A stretch of DNA of 64,000 bases from an uncultured Verrucomicrobiae bacterium (lineage in GTDB: Bacteria > Verrucomicrobiota > Verrucomicrobiia > Limisphaerales > AAA164-E04), in assembly GCA_943788245.1 (NCBI GenBank), contig CALSPN010000036.1, positions 1 through 64,000 on the forward strand, given 5' to 3'. The notes beneath the pieces are model-generated. The model ran no database searches. It was not told the DNA's origin and was given only the letters and a program-made list of their open reading frames with translations. Below, in pieces: positions 1-9,124 of this stretch (within the stretch, counting starts at the first letter, position 1; each line of letters begins with the position of its first letter). The position numbers and the translations under genes were made by a program.

Positions 1-643
1 TGCAATACACAAAAGAGCGGGGGTGGGTTATTGACCATGCCGGGGTATTCTGGCCATGAACCGAGGGCCGGTCATTCGTGGAACGTGGATGCTGGAGCGA
101 ATCCTCGGTGAGCATTTGCCTGATCCTCCCATGGATGTTGGGGCAGGTGCCCCCTCAACAACCCGGTGAAAACCTGAGCTTTCGTGAGCGATTTGAATTG
201 CATCGCGATCAAGCATCTTGTGCTTTGTGCCACGACAAGATCGATCCACTTGGTTTTGCTGCAGAGGGATTTGATCGGCAGGGAGCCTTTATTCTGAAGG
301 GTAAGAAAATGCTGCCAGACGGGGGAAGTCAGGTATCTGAATAAGAAAGGGGAGCAGGTGGATACAACGGGGGATCATGCCCAATGGAAGCAAATTTCAC
401 CGACTTTGATTCGCTGAAGGAAATCCTGCAAACGGAGTATCAGATCGCAGATTGTTCGCAACATCGTTGAGCGCACCTTGTCTTTTGCCTTGTGCCGCTC
501 GCTGGAGCTTTCATGATCAGCCAACGGTGAATTCCATAGCTTCCCATATGGAAGAAACAGATGGCACTTATCGTGATTTATTGCTAATGATCATCCGCAG
601 CCTCCCGTTTCGTGAAACATTTGTGAGAGCTGAACCGTTATGA
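1..643 (+). pseudogene. DUF1588/DUF1585 domain protein, 3' part, multiple frameshifts
   Basis: This is the C-terminal part of a planctomycete/verrucomicrobial-type secreted cytochrome-associated protein; its 5' end lies outside the window. Reading across frames gives a DUF1588 segment (VIRGTWMLERILG around 91-130, then the haem-like CALCHDKIDPLGF around 220-255) and a DUF1585 segment (IVRNIVERTLSFALCRSLE around 450-510, ending at the TGA at 641-643). Each frame change I followed (for example the G4 at 137-140 and the T3 near 511-513) is repaired by deleting one base. The stop overlaps the start of the next gene as ATGA, which suggests an intact two-gene operon before these changes. In the family, these proteins accompany DUF1552 proteins; the reaction is not established. 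It is either a true pseudogene or an intact gene carrying insertion errors, and I favour the latter. Confidence 0.75.
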
Positions 644-2013
644 AATATCGAATTCATCGGCGTACTTTTTTAAGAGGGGCAGCAGGCGCGTTGTTACCGT
701 TGCCTTGGCTGAATCTTATGGAAGCGTCGGTCAAAACTCGTTCTCAAGCATCACCTCCGTTACGTTTTCATGACCCTCTTCAAGCCGAATGGAGTGCATC
801 CTCCGTCCGTGGAATATCAATGGAGGCTCTGAGTTTGATTTCCGAATGTCGCCTTTGATGAAGCCGTTCGAGAAGCATAGAGATGATCTGCTGATCCTGG
901 ATAAACATGGGAGACTTTGGTTTCTCGTCCCATGCAAGTTCAACAAGACGTTTTTTATCGGGGTCATCATGAAAACAACGCATCGGCCTCCATTGATCAA
1001 TTAATTGCGGATCAAATTGGCAATGAGACCCCCTCATCGTTCTCTTGAGTTGACGACTGAAGGGCTGTTTCCGAGCCAAATCGGTTGCAGTCTATATCTC
1101 CTATGATCGCAAAGGGCAGCCCATACCGCGTGAAAGCGATCCACAATTGGTCTTTGATCGGTTATTTCGCAACCCGATGCAGCACCCCGAAAAAGCGGCG
1201 CCATATGTCGAGTCTTCTTGATCGTGTTCGAGAGGATACCAGCGCATTGAATCGTCGCACCGGATACGAAGATAAGCAGGTGCTGGATGCTTACCTTACC
1301 GTTGTTCGAGAGACTGAGAAAAGGTTGGAAAAACCTTGAGAATTCCGTCATTCCCGCTGTTGAGGTATCGGACTCGCAAAGACCGCCAAGGGCCTTGAAT
1401 TTGAATTGAACAGGTTGAATCCAATGATCGATTTGATTTCATTGGCACTCTGGACTGATTCTACACGCTGCATCAGCTACATGCTGGGGAAACAGCAACA
1501 GTCGCATGATTTTTGATTTCTCTGGGGAGTCAAGGAACAACACCCATTATCTATCTCATTTCTTTCGCAATTTCAGTCGATCCAATATCGATGCCCTCTT
1601 GAAGATCAGTCTCTGGCACATGGAGAAATTCGATTATTTGCTTAACAGGCTCAAGTCCTATCAGGATCAGCATGGAAGTCTCCTTGATCACACCATGGTG
1701 ATCTTCGGTTCAGGAATGGGGCATAGTGATAATCACACGGTCAAACGTATTCCCATGATATTAGCTGGAGGCAAAGGTCGTATCAAAACCGGTCGATACG
1801 TTCGATATGCCGAAAATCAGGAATTGGGTCGATTGCATCTCGCATTGATGCAGCAATTTGGTGTGTCGCGCATCTGAATACGCCGGTGTCCAAACGCCGT
1901 TGCCGGGATTGGATGGCTCACCGTATGAGGCCTATCAGGAGCGGCCCTTTCAGAGCTGGGTGAAAAGCGACGATGAACAGCGTGATTGTTCAGGGGCGTT
2001 TGCGATTGTCTGA
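640..2013 (+). pseudogene. DUF1552 family protein, multiple frameshifts
   Basis: The N-terminus carries a Tat-like signal (RRTFLRGAAGALLPLPWL). DUF1552 segments follow in order across three frames: LMKPFEKHRDDLLILD (857-900), FLSGHHENNASASIDQLIA (after removing one T near 962), an arginine-rich helix LDRVREDTSALNRRTGYED (1216-1272), then SLLDHTMVIFGSGMGHSDNH and GGKGRIKTGRYVRY (1678-1810). At least seven frame changes are needed, and those I worked through are repaired by removing one base. The start ATG at 640 overlaps the upstream TGA by four bases. The protein is predicted to be exported, with unknown function, co-operating with the DUF1588/1585 partner. The end is uncertain; the LPGL motif usual near the family C-terminus is near 1900, and the next stop in a plausible frame is at 2011. 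Confidence 0.75.
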
Positions 2014-2232
2014 GGACCTCAATGAAGCAAGGATATTTTACATGGATGTTGATAGACATCCTTCGATCCGCATCGATGTATCGTTTTCGCGATTTCCATC
2101 ATTTCAATTTTGGCATATCATTGTGGTAACACCGATCACCTTATCGGGGAGAAAGCCGAGGATCGTGACGGACGCACCACGATCACCAAGATCAAGTCGC
2201 TGCAATCTCTGCACGGAAAAAATGCCGGATAG
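1900..2232 (+). other. Unassigned coding-like fragments downstream of DUF1552
   Basis: Open, gene-like stretches continue past the DUF1552 core in alternating frames: a segment ending PFQSWVKSDDEQR near 1975, RLRLSEDLNEARIFYMDVD (1997-2053), and a final stretch reading GNTDHLIGEKAEDRDG up to a TAG at 2230-2232. I do not recognise the family. It may be a C-terminal extension of the DUF1552 gene or a separate gene; the same apparent one-base insertions break it up. Confidence 0.35.
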
Positions 2233-2589
2233 CTTAAACGGCTAGAATCGCTGACCATCACATCAACTGCCTTTTTGGTCGGAGCGTTTAGCGTAAACGC
2301 GCTCTCAAATCAACGGACTCAGGGGCATATGCACAATCAAGAGTAGCCTTGTTCCTCTGGTGTTTATTTGAGCTATGTGTTTTTTGGTTTGATTGGTAAG
2401 GGCCTTCGGTAGACAGGGATGCTTTTTCAAATCAAGACGGCCAATCCTTGCTGTGTGTGCTACTTCCTTGTCCGCATAGGTTGAATGGACGGTTAGTTTA
2501 AAATTCCACCGCAGAGCTTGTTTTATCGCGAAGCCTGGGGCAGGACATATCAGCTACATCTCCTGAACAACGAATAGCGCAATCGGGCC
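2233..2589. other. Intergenic region
   Basis: No convincing gene is visible on either strand. It holds one short inverted repeat (GCGTTTA at 2284-2290 with TAAACGC at 2294-2300) without a following T-run. Confidence 0.5.
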
Positions 2590-3018
2590 TCAGATATAGT
2601 ACATTTCCCTTGTCTGATTGTCTTCTTCCATAATAGCCCGGAAATGGATCGAATCAGCAGTTTCATCCAGGCAGGATTGCATCTTTTCCCAGGCAGATTT
2701 CAAAGCCTGAGGGCATTCATTGTTGCCAAGTGCGGCAGGTTCAAAAATGTCGCCGTGAATGCAGCGCAGGATTTCACCGAAGGTAATGTCCTCCGGAGCT
2801 TTATTGAGTAGATAGCCTCCTTCTTTGCCTCTGATGCTCTTGACGATTTTCTGTGATTTTAATTCGATCAGGATCTGCACGAGATAGTTCTGAGGAATAT
2901 TTTGTTCCTTAGCCAAGTCTTCAATACGCAAGGCTTTTCCGGATTGGTATTGTCGAGACAATCCAAGAACCGCACGTGCTGCATAATCACTTTTAACCGA
3001 AAGTTTCACTTCAACCAC
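2590..3018 (-). CDS. Rrf2 family transcriptional regulator
   Basis: This 142-residue protein has the winged-helix layout of the Rrf2/IscR family: an N-terminal KLSVKSDYAARAVLGL helix, the recognition-helix region IPQNYLVQILIELK (41-54) and the wing SIRGKEGGYLL (61-71). Family members sense Fe-S status, nitric oxide, redox or cysteine metabolites and repress promoters. Three cysteines are present (86, 102, 116), but their spacing is wider than the C-x5-C-x5-C type spacing of IscR, so cluster binding is uncertain. It starts at an ATG with no better internal start. It is transcribed away from the PpiC gene across a 369-base gap, which could be its operator region. The frame is intact although both flanking areas are broken. 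Confidence 0.9.
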   Translation of the reverse strand: MVEVKLSVKSDYAARAVLGLSRQYQSGKALRIEDLAKEQNIPQNYLVQILIELKSQKIVKSIRGKEGGYLLNKAPEDITFGEILRCIHGDIFEPAALGNNECPQALKSAWEKMQSCLDETADSIHFRAIMEEDNQTREMYYI

Positions 3019-3387
3019 CCTAAGACAATACGGAACTCAGGGCAATCATTTCATCGGGTCCTCTTTGGTTCGAAACAGTGGATAGGACATGATCCACAGG
3101 CTTGGCAAAATGGGGTGCCCTCGAGTCACATTTTTTGATAATGCGCCACTAAGCTCGCAAAATTGGCGATGACTTGAAACCCTAGGCAATCCAATGGGTT
3201 CGGGAAGTCTGGCGTTTAAACTTGTCCGGCAGTCCATCAATGGCTCGCTCGCTCGATTTCTTTGATTGTCTGAGGGTATTGAGAAGATTGGTAAATAAGA
3301 GATCATGCGATCACCATCATTCTTGCTCGGCAAGCTTGGATTATGTCATGTATTTGACTTTCATCTGGTTCTCCTTAGGGTCATCCC
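3019..3387. other. Intergenic region between divergent genes
   Basis: This presumably holds the promoters of the Rrf2 gene (minus) and the PpiC gene (plus). I see no clear operator palindrome, RNA gene or believable ORF. Confidence 0.5.
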
Positions 3388-4282
3388 ATGCAGACTTTAG
3401 TTAATGGGGAACCAATCGCTCCCGAATGGATTGAGGAAGAATTTTCGCAAATCAAATCCTGGCACGAGCAGCGATCTCAATTGAGTTGTTGTGAGCGTGA
3501 TGATGAATTTCGTGCTCAGGCTCGTGATAATGTTATTGGGCGTGTGTTACTGAATCAAGCGGCTGAAAAAGAGATCCCGGATCCGACAAGTGAGCAAATT
3601 CAGGCAGCAGTTAAACAGCTCCATAAGGATTATGGTGGCGAAGAGGCTTTTCTGGCGACCATGGGCTTGAACGAGGGACAGAAGTCCTTTGTCGATCGGC
3701 AGGTCGTTGTCAATTTAAAGGCAGATCAACTCATCGCCAATTTTAGTAAGGATTTGCAGCATCCTGAAGAAGATGCACTGCTTGCTTATTACCGAGAACA
3801 TTCCGAACCTTATACTTCGGAGTCGCGTGTTCGTGCGTTGCATATTTTTAAATCATTGAGGCAATCCGAAGACAAGGATCAGCTCTTCAAGGAATGTTGC
3901 AAAGTGCGCGAGCGGCTTGGTTCGGGTGAAGACTTTGAAACAATTGCCAGAGAATTTTCAGATAAGCCAGCGGAAGAAATTGACCTTGGTTTTTTCAAAA
4001 GAGGTGAGTTGATGGATGAATTTGAATTTGTTGCTTTTTCCATGCAAGTCGGTGAAGTAAGCCCTGTTTTTTCTTCTTACCATGGTTTTCATCTAGCCAA
4101 GGTCCTTGAAATTGAGCCGCCTGTTATCACTCCTTTTGAGGAGGTGCGAGAAGCCGTGCTAGAAGCCTGGATGCAGGAAAAGCGAACCATTGCGGATTCA
4201 GGAATACATTCAAGCACTTAAAAGCCAAGCCGAGATCAAAGACATCGAAGAGGAGATTGAGTCTGAGCCCCCGAAAGTTTAA
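3388..4282 (+). CDS. PpiC-type peptidylprolyl isomerase, one frameshift near the 3' end
   Basis: Parvulin-type proline isomerases catalyse cis-trans isomerisation of prolyl bonds. The layout is a SurA/NifM-like N-terminal helical part (1-130) followed by a rotamase domain from about residue 145 (SRVRALHIF, GEDFETIAREFSDKPA, GFFKRGELMDEFEFVAFSMQVGEVSPVF, YHGFHLAKVLE). There is no signal peptide or membrane segment, so it is probably cytoplasmic, as for NifM-like members. As read, the frame stops at 4221 in a tail that does not look like the family. Removing one T at 4197-4198 restores a natural charged C-terminus (QEYIQALKSQAEIKDIEEEI) to a TAA at 4280-4282, giving 297 residues. The 5' neighbour is the divergent Rrf2 gene. 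I infer an insertion error or a mild C-terminal truncation. Confidence 0.85.
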
Positions 4283-4330
4283 GGCACGAAGTTGGACATG
4301 GTAGCCCAGTAACTTGATTTTATTCCTAAA

Positions 4331-5215
4331 CTAAGGTCTGCGCGTATTATGATCCTGCAGCCAGCGAACATCTGGATTGTTCGGCGACTCCAGCATGGAT
4401 GGCATGGATTCGATCTCGGGCAACAATCCGTTCTTAACCAACGGTGGTGTGGTTGTCAGGGGTGCTGCCAGCGTTTGATCTCTGAATGTCCATCCACAAA
4501 TGACAAAAGTAGCAGCATTATTGTGATATGCTGCGGGGGAAATCGAAAAATAGCTGTTTCCTCTGGTTCGTTTGGGTATCCCTTCATTCCAACCAGAAAG
4601 TTTCCCGAAAATTTGTCGCATCCTCCCGAACATCCAGGAACAAGAAGGTGGATGAAGGCCCGGGATCTGATGAAGTCTGACTGATTTTGGTATACCTTGT
4701 AGCCAAACCAGTAAACACGTTCATTTTCACCCCATAGCACCGCAGTGAACATTCATGGCCATGGACCTGACTCTCGACAACCTTTTGCCATTGACCGTGA
4801 CGGCGCTCTTGTCGGCTGGACACTTAAAAATATCAGGCCGATTGAACGTAGGAACCATAATGGAACTTCTTTTGATGTCTTTTTCTACATCCCAGTTTGA
4901 TTGGTTTGTCCGGATTGAAATCCATCAGCCCCCGCACCCATGCTGGTTTCAGTGGTTCAGGTCCCACCAGCGTCTCTGGGGTCACTGGCTGCGGTGATCT
5001 TATCTTCATTGTCATCCGCATATAGAATCCATCCGTAAGTCAACTGACGATGATTATTCAGGCATTTGATGGCGTGTGCCTTCTGCTTGGCTTTGCTGAG
5101 TTGCGGGGCAGCAGCATCCCCGCAAGAATGGCAATGGATCGCAATTACAACCAGCAATTCAATGAGGGTAAAAGGCCTCCTCTCGACGCCGGATGCAGAT
5201 TGATCCGAACAAGCA
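4331..5215 (-). pseudogene. H-X9-DG type II secretion prepilin-like protein, multiple frameshifts
   Basis: On the minus strand, pieces in all three frames join into one verrucomicrobial prepilin: the type IV pilin N-terminus FTLIELLVVIAI (near 5175-5130), LSKAKQKAHAIKCLNNHRQLT, ILYADDNEDKITAASDP, FLFLDVRED, GYPNEPEETAIF, then the C-terminal hallmark AYHNNAATFV with a DGHSEIKRW block (near 4535-4455), ending DVRWLQDH and a TAG at 4331-4333. Roughly ten frame changes occur in under 900 bases. Those I worked through are mostly repaired by removing one base (ATCC to ATC, CCCC to CCC, CAAC to CAC near 5100-5140); one near 4458 would need one base added or two removed. Intact relatives are surface pseudopilins processed by a prepilin peptidase; their substrates are unknown. 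The 5' boundary is approximate. Confidence 0.75.
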
Positions 5216-5475
5216 GGAAAAGCCTATTTCCTTATTCGAGTGTCTGGATGTCAGGTTTCGATTCATTGTTTCGATATCCTACATAGCACATTACATGCTT
5301 GAATTCCAATTTCATCTGCCAATTGCATGTTGCTTGCGTCTCCACAATAGACCGATTTGTCAAAAAATCGCTATTTGAGGTGAATACTTCCACTGCTCTA
5401 AATGACACCTATTTAAGCGACCCATGCAAGGCTGCCCTTGACAGACCGGGGTAGTTCAGTAGACGGTTCAAGTGT

Positions 5476-5949
5476 ATGCAATCCTACGGATTTCCTAAAC
5501 ATCTTTTAATCGCATTTGGAATGGCCTTGCTTGGCTATATCCTTCTTTACAGTTGTGACCGCCACCTGAGGTCTCGCAAAGGTGCCTGGGAATTCACTTT
5601 TTCAAGTTCTTCCAGTGGAGAACCCGTCCTCACGATTGACCAGCCTCATTACGGGATTAGTAAAGTCAGGATTGTCATGGAAGGGGAATCCTTCGAGGGA
5701 CCCACTCGAAGGTTGCGTTTCGACAAGCCCGGCCTCGAGCTGCCTTTCGGTGAAGCAATCTTCTTTGATACCACTTATTTGCCCGGATCTGTGACCTTCG
5801 ATCTTTTCGGACACGAGCTTGAGGTATTGCCAAGAACGCTGATCCTCAACTTCAAGGAGCATCCATGGCAAGTTGGTGAAGTCATCAAAGTCAAGCCTGA
5901 CGAAGCATGGACTCGGCAAGTTGAGGTCCTTGAGCAGAATCAACCCTGA
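5476..5949 (+). CDS. Hypothetical membrane-anchored protein
   Basis: This 157-residue protein is of unrecognised family. One hydrophobic segment (LLIAFGMALLGYILLYSC, about 9-27) is followed by a beta-rich domain without cysteines or obvious catalytic motifs, so it looks like a signal-anchored protein with an extracytoplasmic domain. A lipoprotein reading is less likely because the cysteine does not sit in a good lipobox. It converges with msrB: the two stop codons overlap by ten bases inside the palindrome-like AACCCTGAGGGTT. The frame is clean and composition matches the neighbours. Confidence 0.65.
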   Translation: MQSYGFPKHLLIAFGMALLGYILLYSCDRHLRSRKGAWEFTFSSSSSGEPVLTIDQPHYGISKVRIVMEGESFEGPTRRLRFDKPGLELPFGEAIFFDTTYLPGSVTFDLFGHELEVLPRTLILNFKEHPWQVGEVIKVKPDEAWTRQVEVLEQNQP

Positions 5950-6377
5950 GGGTTCTCGCATCCCTGCTGTGCATCGCAACAGGTTTCTTTGAAATCCAGT
6001 GAAGCAGAATTGACGCAGTATCTTAGCCCTGTTGGATTGGGGCCATCTTCAAAAACATGCCCTAAATGTGCGTCGCATTTGGAGCATAGGATTTCGGTTC
6101 GAGTCATGAGCAGTTTTCGATCTTCTTTCGTCCGAATAACCTGTTCTATTGCAGGCTGCCAGAAACTTGGCCAGCCAGACCCTGAATCGTATTTGTGAGA
6201 GGATTCGAATAGCGTTTGTCCGCAGCACACACACTGGTAGCTGCCGGCCTCTTTGTGATTCCAATATTTTCCCGTAAAGGCAGGTTCAGTTCCTTTTTCT
6301 CGAGCTACCTTGAATTGCTCTTCGGTTAAACATTTTTTCCATTCTTCTTCGTTTCTGGGGAGATCGTAATCTTTCAT
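5940..6377 (-). CDS. msrB: Peptide-methionine (R)-S-oxide reductase MsrB
   Basis: MsrB reduces the R epimer of methionine sulfoxide in proteins, using thioredoxin. Family motifs are complete: the zinc-binding pairs CVCC and CSKC, the substrate loop SGSGWPSFWQP, HLGHVFEDGP and the catalytic cysteine in GLRYCVNSASLDF. I chose the ATG at 6377 (MKDYDLPRNEEEWKK) because it matches the usual family start; an upstream in-frame extension to 6428 adds residues unlike the family. The protein is about 145 residues without a signal peptide, hence cytoplasmic. It is transcribed divergently from the penicillin-binding protein gene, separated by 182 bases. Confidence 0.93.
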   Translation of the reverse strand: MKDYDLPRNEEEWKKCLTEEQFKVAREKGTEPAFTGKYWNHKEAGSYQCVCCGQTLFESSHKYDSGSGWPSFWQPAIEQVIRTKEDRKLLMTRTEILCSKCDAHLGHVFEDGPNPTGLRYCVNSASLDFKETCCDAQQGCENPQG

Positions 6378-6499
6378 GCAACCAAACCTGCCTTGAGTCT
6401 CGAGAATTGTAAAATTGAATTTAACCACCCTTAATCTGCTTTTTAAAGGTCCCCCTGTAACTGCAGAACCAGCTTGTCCTGTTTGATGCGTCTCATGGT

Positions 6500-6534
6500 A
6501 AGGATCAATCTACTTTCCGGGATTGATCCTTTTT
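6500..6534 (+). terminator. Terminator-like hairpin in the leader of the penicillin-binding protein gene
   Basis: AAGGATCAATC (6500-6510) pairs perfectly with GATTGATCCTT (6521-6531) around a ten-base loop, and four T residues follow from 6531. No plus-strand gene lies directly upstream, because msrB runs the other way. The hairpin is therefore in the 5' leader of the gene starting at 6560 and could act as an attenuator, or end transcripts reading through from further upstream. Confidence 0.6.
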
Positions 6535-6559
6535 GGTTTATGCCCTCATACTGACCGTT

Positions 6560-8209
6560 ATGGAACCGAGCATCACAGAAGAACAGGCACGCATGTTGAT
6601 TGTGTTGGTGCGTGTTGGTTTTTATTGTGGCGTGGCTTGGTTGCTTTGGAAATTAATCTTCAAAGACGCCTACTTGCTGAAATTCATCAAGCCCGTTAAA
6701 AACCCAAAACTCAAAGGGGTCCGGCTTGTGAGCTGGGTGCTTGTTTTTGCATTCATTGCCATTCTGGCTTATCAGGCAACTTGGCAACTGGGAGGTTTCT
6801 TACGCCCCCGGTTTGTGGCTTTCATGCAGAAGCATGATCGCCGTAAATTCAATCCGGCGCTCCAAATTCAGCGCGGCATTATCGCGGATCGTAACGGGCG
6901 CGCACTTGCGGAAAATAGAAAAGCCAATGGAACGGTGAAACGCTACTATCCATTGGGCCCTGCCACTGTTCATCTGGTCGGGTATTTCGACCCTGTCTTT
7001 GGCGTCACTGGATTAGAGCAATCTGCCGACTCGCTCCTAATGGGTTTGGATGATGTCAATGCAGACGATTGGGAATCGTTTGGTCAGAGACTTATTACAC
7101 GCAAAGATCTACCGCAGGGTAAGAACCTCAAATTGACCGTGGACTCCAAGTTACAGCAAGGTATCTACGATAAACTGGTTCAGGGGCGCTATGACAAGAA
7201 AAGCAAACCCGCTGGCGGAAAACCATATCGCGGGGCGATAGTTGTTCTCGATGTGCGCGATGGCGCTTTACTGGCGGCTTGCAGCGCTCCGGGTTTTGAT
7301 CCCAATCAGATGACCCGGAAAACTTTTTCAAAAAGCCAGTCCGGATCCCCTTTATTCAATCGAGCATTGCATGGACTTTATCCTCCGGGATCCGTTTTCA
7401 AGGTTGCGATTGGTTCTTACTATCTCGAGAAAGCGATGCTCGGGACAGGTTTTCCATTGACCATTGATTGTGGTCCGGAGTTTCGCACTCCTGACGGAAA
7501 GGGAATTGTTCGTGATTTGAGTTATTACAGTTATCAAGCACGTGGAAAAAAATGGCCGGGATTTGGGGAAATTGATCTAGGAAAAGCCATCGAGCAATCC
7601 TGTAACGTTTACTTTGCGCAGGTAGGAGTGACCATTGGCAAAGATGGATTCGACTGGTTGCGTCGCCTCTTGAGATTCGATCAATCGCTGACGCTTTACA
7701 AAGGTATTGTAGGGTCTACCGCATCGGCTAAATCCAGATTTCCAGAATTAAATCCTGATGACTCTTTTAGCATGGCGCTCATGGGCATTGGCCAGGGTAA
7801 ATTGCAGGTAACCCCATTGCACATGGCGATGGTAGCTGCTTGCGTTGCCAATCAGGGAATGTTGATGCAACCGAGGTTGACATTTGACAAGCCAATGGAA
7901 GAGCTTGGACGGGCCATGAGTCCGCGTACCTCAGCATTCATGCGGGACATGATGGCTCGGGTGGTGACGGACGGAACTGCGCGCAAGGCTTTTGATGGGT
8001 TCGAAATGTCTGTAGGTGGCAAAACGGGATCGGCCCAAAATCCAACAGGAGACTCTCACGCATGGTTCATCGGCTTTGCGCCATTGGAACGTCCCCAGAT
8101 CGCCATCAGTGTGGTAGTTGAAAATGGGGGCTACGGAGGGAGTACGGCAGCGCCCATTGCCCGGCATGCTCTGGAATTGGCAACGCGTTATGGACTGATC
8201 CGTCCGTGA
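6560..8209 (+). CDS. Class B penicillin-binding protein (transpeptidase domain)
   Basis: This is a D,D-transpeptidase that cross-links peptidoglycan. Two hydrophobic segments near the N-terminus (about 13-35 and 55-78) precede a periplasmic region and a transpeptidase domain with all active-site motifs: SVFK (Ser278), SCN (347-349) and KTGSAQ (Lys488). It is 549 residues from the ATG at 6560; a TTG nine codons upstream is possible but less likely. The pre-transpeptidase dimerisation domain is short compared with MrdA or FtsI, giving a PbpA-like appearance. It is the second class B enzyme of the window; the other, MrdA at 58241, sits in the rod operon, so this one may serve division, growth-phase or spot-repair synthesis. 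The fructosamine-kinase-like gene follows after 27 bases. Confidence 0.88.
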   Translation: MEPSITEEQARMLIVLVRVGFYCGVAWLLWKLIFKDAYLLKFIKPVKNPKLKGVRLVSWVLVFAFIAILAYQATWQLGGFLRPRFVAFMQKHDRRKFNPALQIQRGIIADRNGRALAENRKANGTVKRYYPLGPATVHLVGYFDPVFGVTGLEQSADSLLMGLDDVNADDWESFGQRLITRKDLPQGKNLKLTVDSKLQQGIYDKLVQGRYDKKSKPAGGKPYRGAIVVLDVRDGALLAACSAPGFDPNQMTRKTFSKSQSGSPLFNRALHGLYPPGSVFKVAIGSYYLEKAMLGTGFPLTIDCGPEFRTPDGKGIVRDLSYYSYQARGKKWPGFGEIDLGKAIEQSCNVYFAQVGVTIGKDGFDWLRRLLRFDQSLTLYKGIVGSTASAKSRFPELNPDDSFSMALMGIGQGKLQVTPLHMAMVAACVANQGMLMQPRLTFDKPMEELGRAMSPRTSAFMRDMMARVVTDGTARKAFDGFEMSVGGKTGSAQNPTGDSHAWFIGFAPLERPQIAISVVVENGGYGGSTAAPIARHALELATRYGLIRP

Positions 8210-8236
8210 GCCATTTCAATTGAACCGAAACGTAGC

Positions 8237-9112
8237 ATGTGGGAAACGATCTCTAAATCTATTTCTGATGCCACAGGTATTGAATTAGGTATTCGTGGTC
8301 ACCAATCCCTCTCAGGTGGGTGCACCAACGAAGCATATCGCGTTGAGACGGATGATCATGTTTTCTTTATGAAACGGCACCAAGAGGTTATGGCCCCAAT
8401 GTTTCAGGCTGAGTTTGAAGCATTGAAGGAATTGGAATCGACGCAAACGATTAAGGTGCCAACACCGATTTGCTGGGGAGCTGGCGAGGGTCATACCTGG
8501 CTGGTGACCTCATTTCTGGATTTGAAAGCGTGTAAAGGGGATGCCCTGTTCGAATTGGGCAGACAACTAGCTTCATTGCACAAAATTCAAAAACCTTATT
8601 TCGGATGGAAACGTGATAATACGATTGGTATCACCAAACAACCCAACCCCCCTTCGAGAGATTGGGTTTCCTTCTGGCGAACGCATCGGCTTGAGTGGCA
8701 ATTCAAACTGGCTCGAGACAAGGGACAGTCTTTCAGTGGTGCTGAGGCCTTGCTGAATGGTATGGGCAGGTTGTTTGATCATTATGATCCACAACCGACC
8801 CTGATTCATGGTGATTTATGGAGTGGAAACATCGCTGCTCTGAGTGATGCAACCCCGGTCATTTTTGATCCTGCCGGATACTATGGCGATCCTGAGGCGG
8901 AATTTGGAATCATTGAAATGTTTGGTGGATTCGGGAGATCTTTTTTTCAAGGATACGAAAGCATTCGGCCTCAACATGCAGGTTTTTCCAGACGCTTGCC
9001 GCTATATCGACTTTATCATGAACTGAATCACTACAATCTTTTTGGTCCAAGCTACACTTCTTCCTGTCAATCAAGCATTCAGCAGCTGCTGGATTTGATT
9101 CAGGAAACATAG
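8237..9112 (+). CDS. Fructosamine kinase family protein
   Basis: This 291-residue protein belongs to the fructosamine/ketosamine-3-kinase family (aminoglycoside-phosphotransferase fold). Members phosphorylate protein-bound or free ketosamines and so start removal of glycation products. Visible motifs are the N-terminal SGGCTNEAYRV, the catalytic loop HGDLWSGN, the metal-binding DPAGYYGDPEAEFG and the C-terminal LYHELNHYNLFG. No signal peptide is seen, so it is cytoplasmic. It lies 27 bases after the penicillin-binding protein gene and may be co-transcribed with it. It converges with the ABC transporter operon 12 bases downstream. Confidence 0.9.
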   Translation: MWETISKSISDATGIELGIRGHQSLSGGCTNEAYRVETDDHVFFMKRHQEVMAPMFQAEFEALKELESTQTIKVPTPICWGAGEGHTWLVTSFLDLKACKGDALFELGRQLASLHKIQKPYFGWKRDNTIGITKQPNPPSRDWVSFWRTHRLEWQFKLARDKGQSFSGAEALLNGMGRLFDHYDPQPTLIHGDLWSGNIAALSDATPVIFDPAGYYGDPEAEFGIIEMFGGFGRSFFQGYESIRPQHAGFSRRLPLYRLYHELNHYNLFGPSYTSSCQSSIQQLLDLIQET

Positions 9113-9124
9113 TTTGGGCATCAA

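Noticed and set aside
5450-5490. tRNA-like 5' stretch (GGGGTAGTTCAGTAGACGGT)
   Set aside because: It resembles a D-arm, but there is no matching anticodon stem, T-loop (GTTCGANTCC) or 3' acceptor strand nearby, and it overlaps the start of the gene at 5476.
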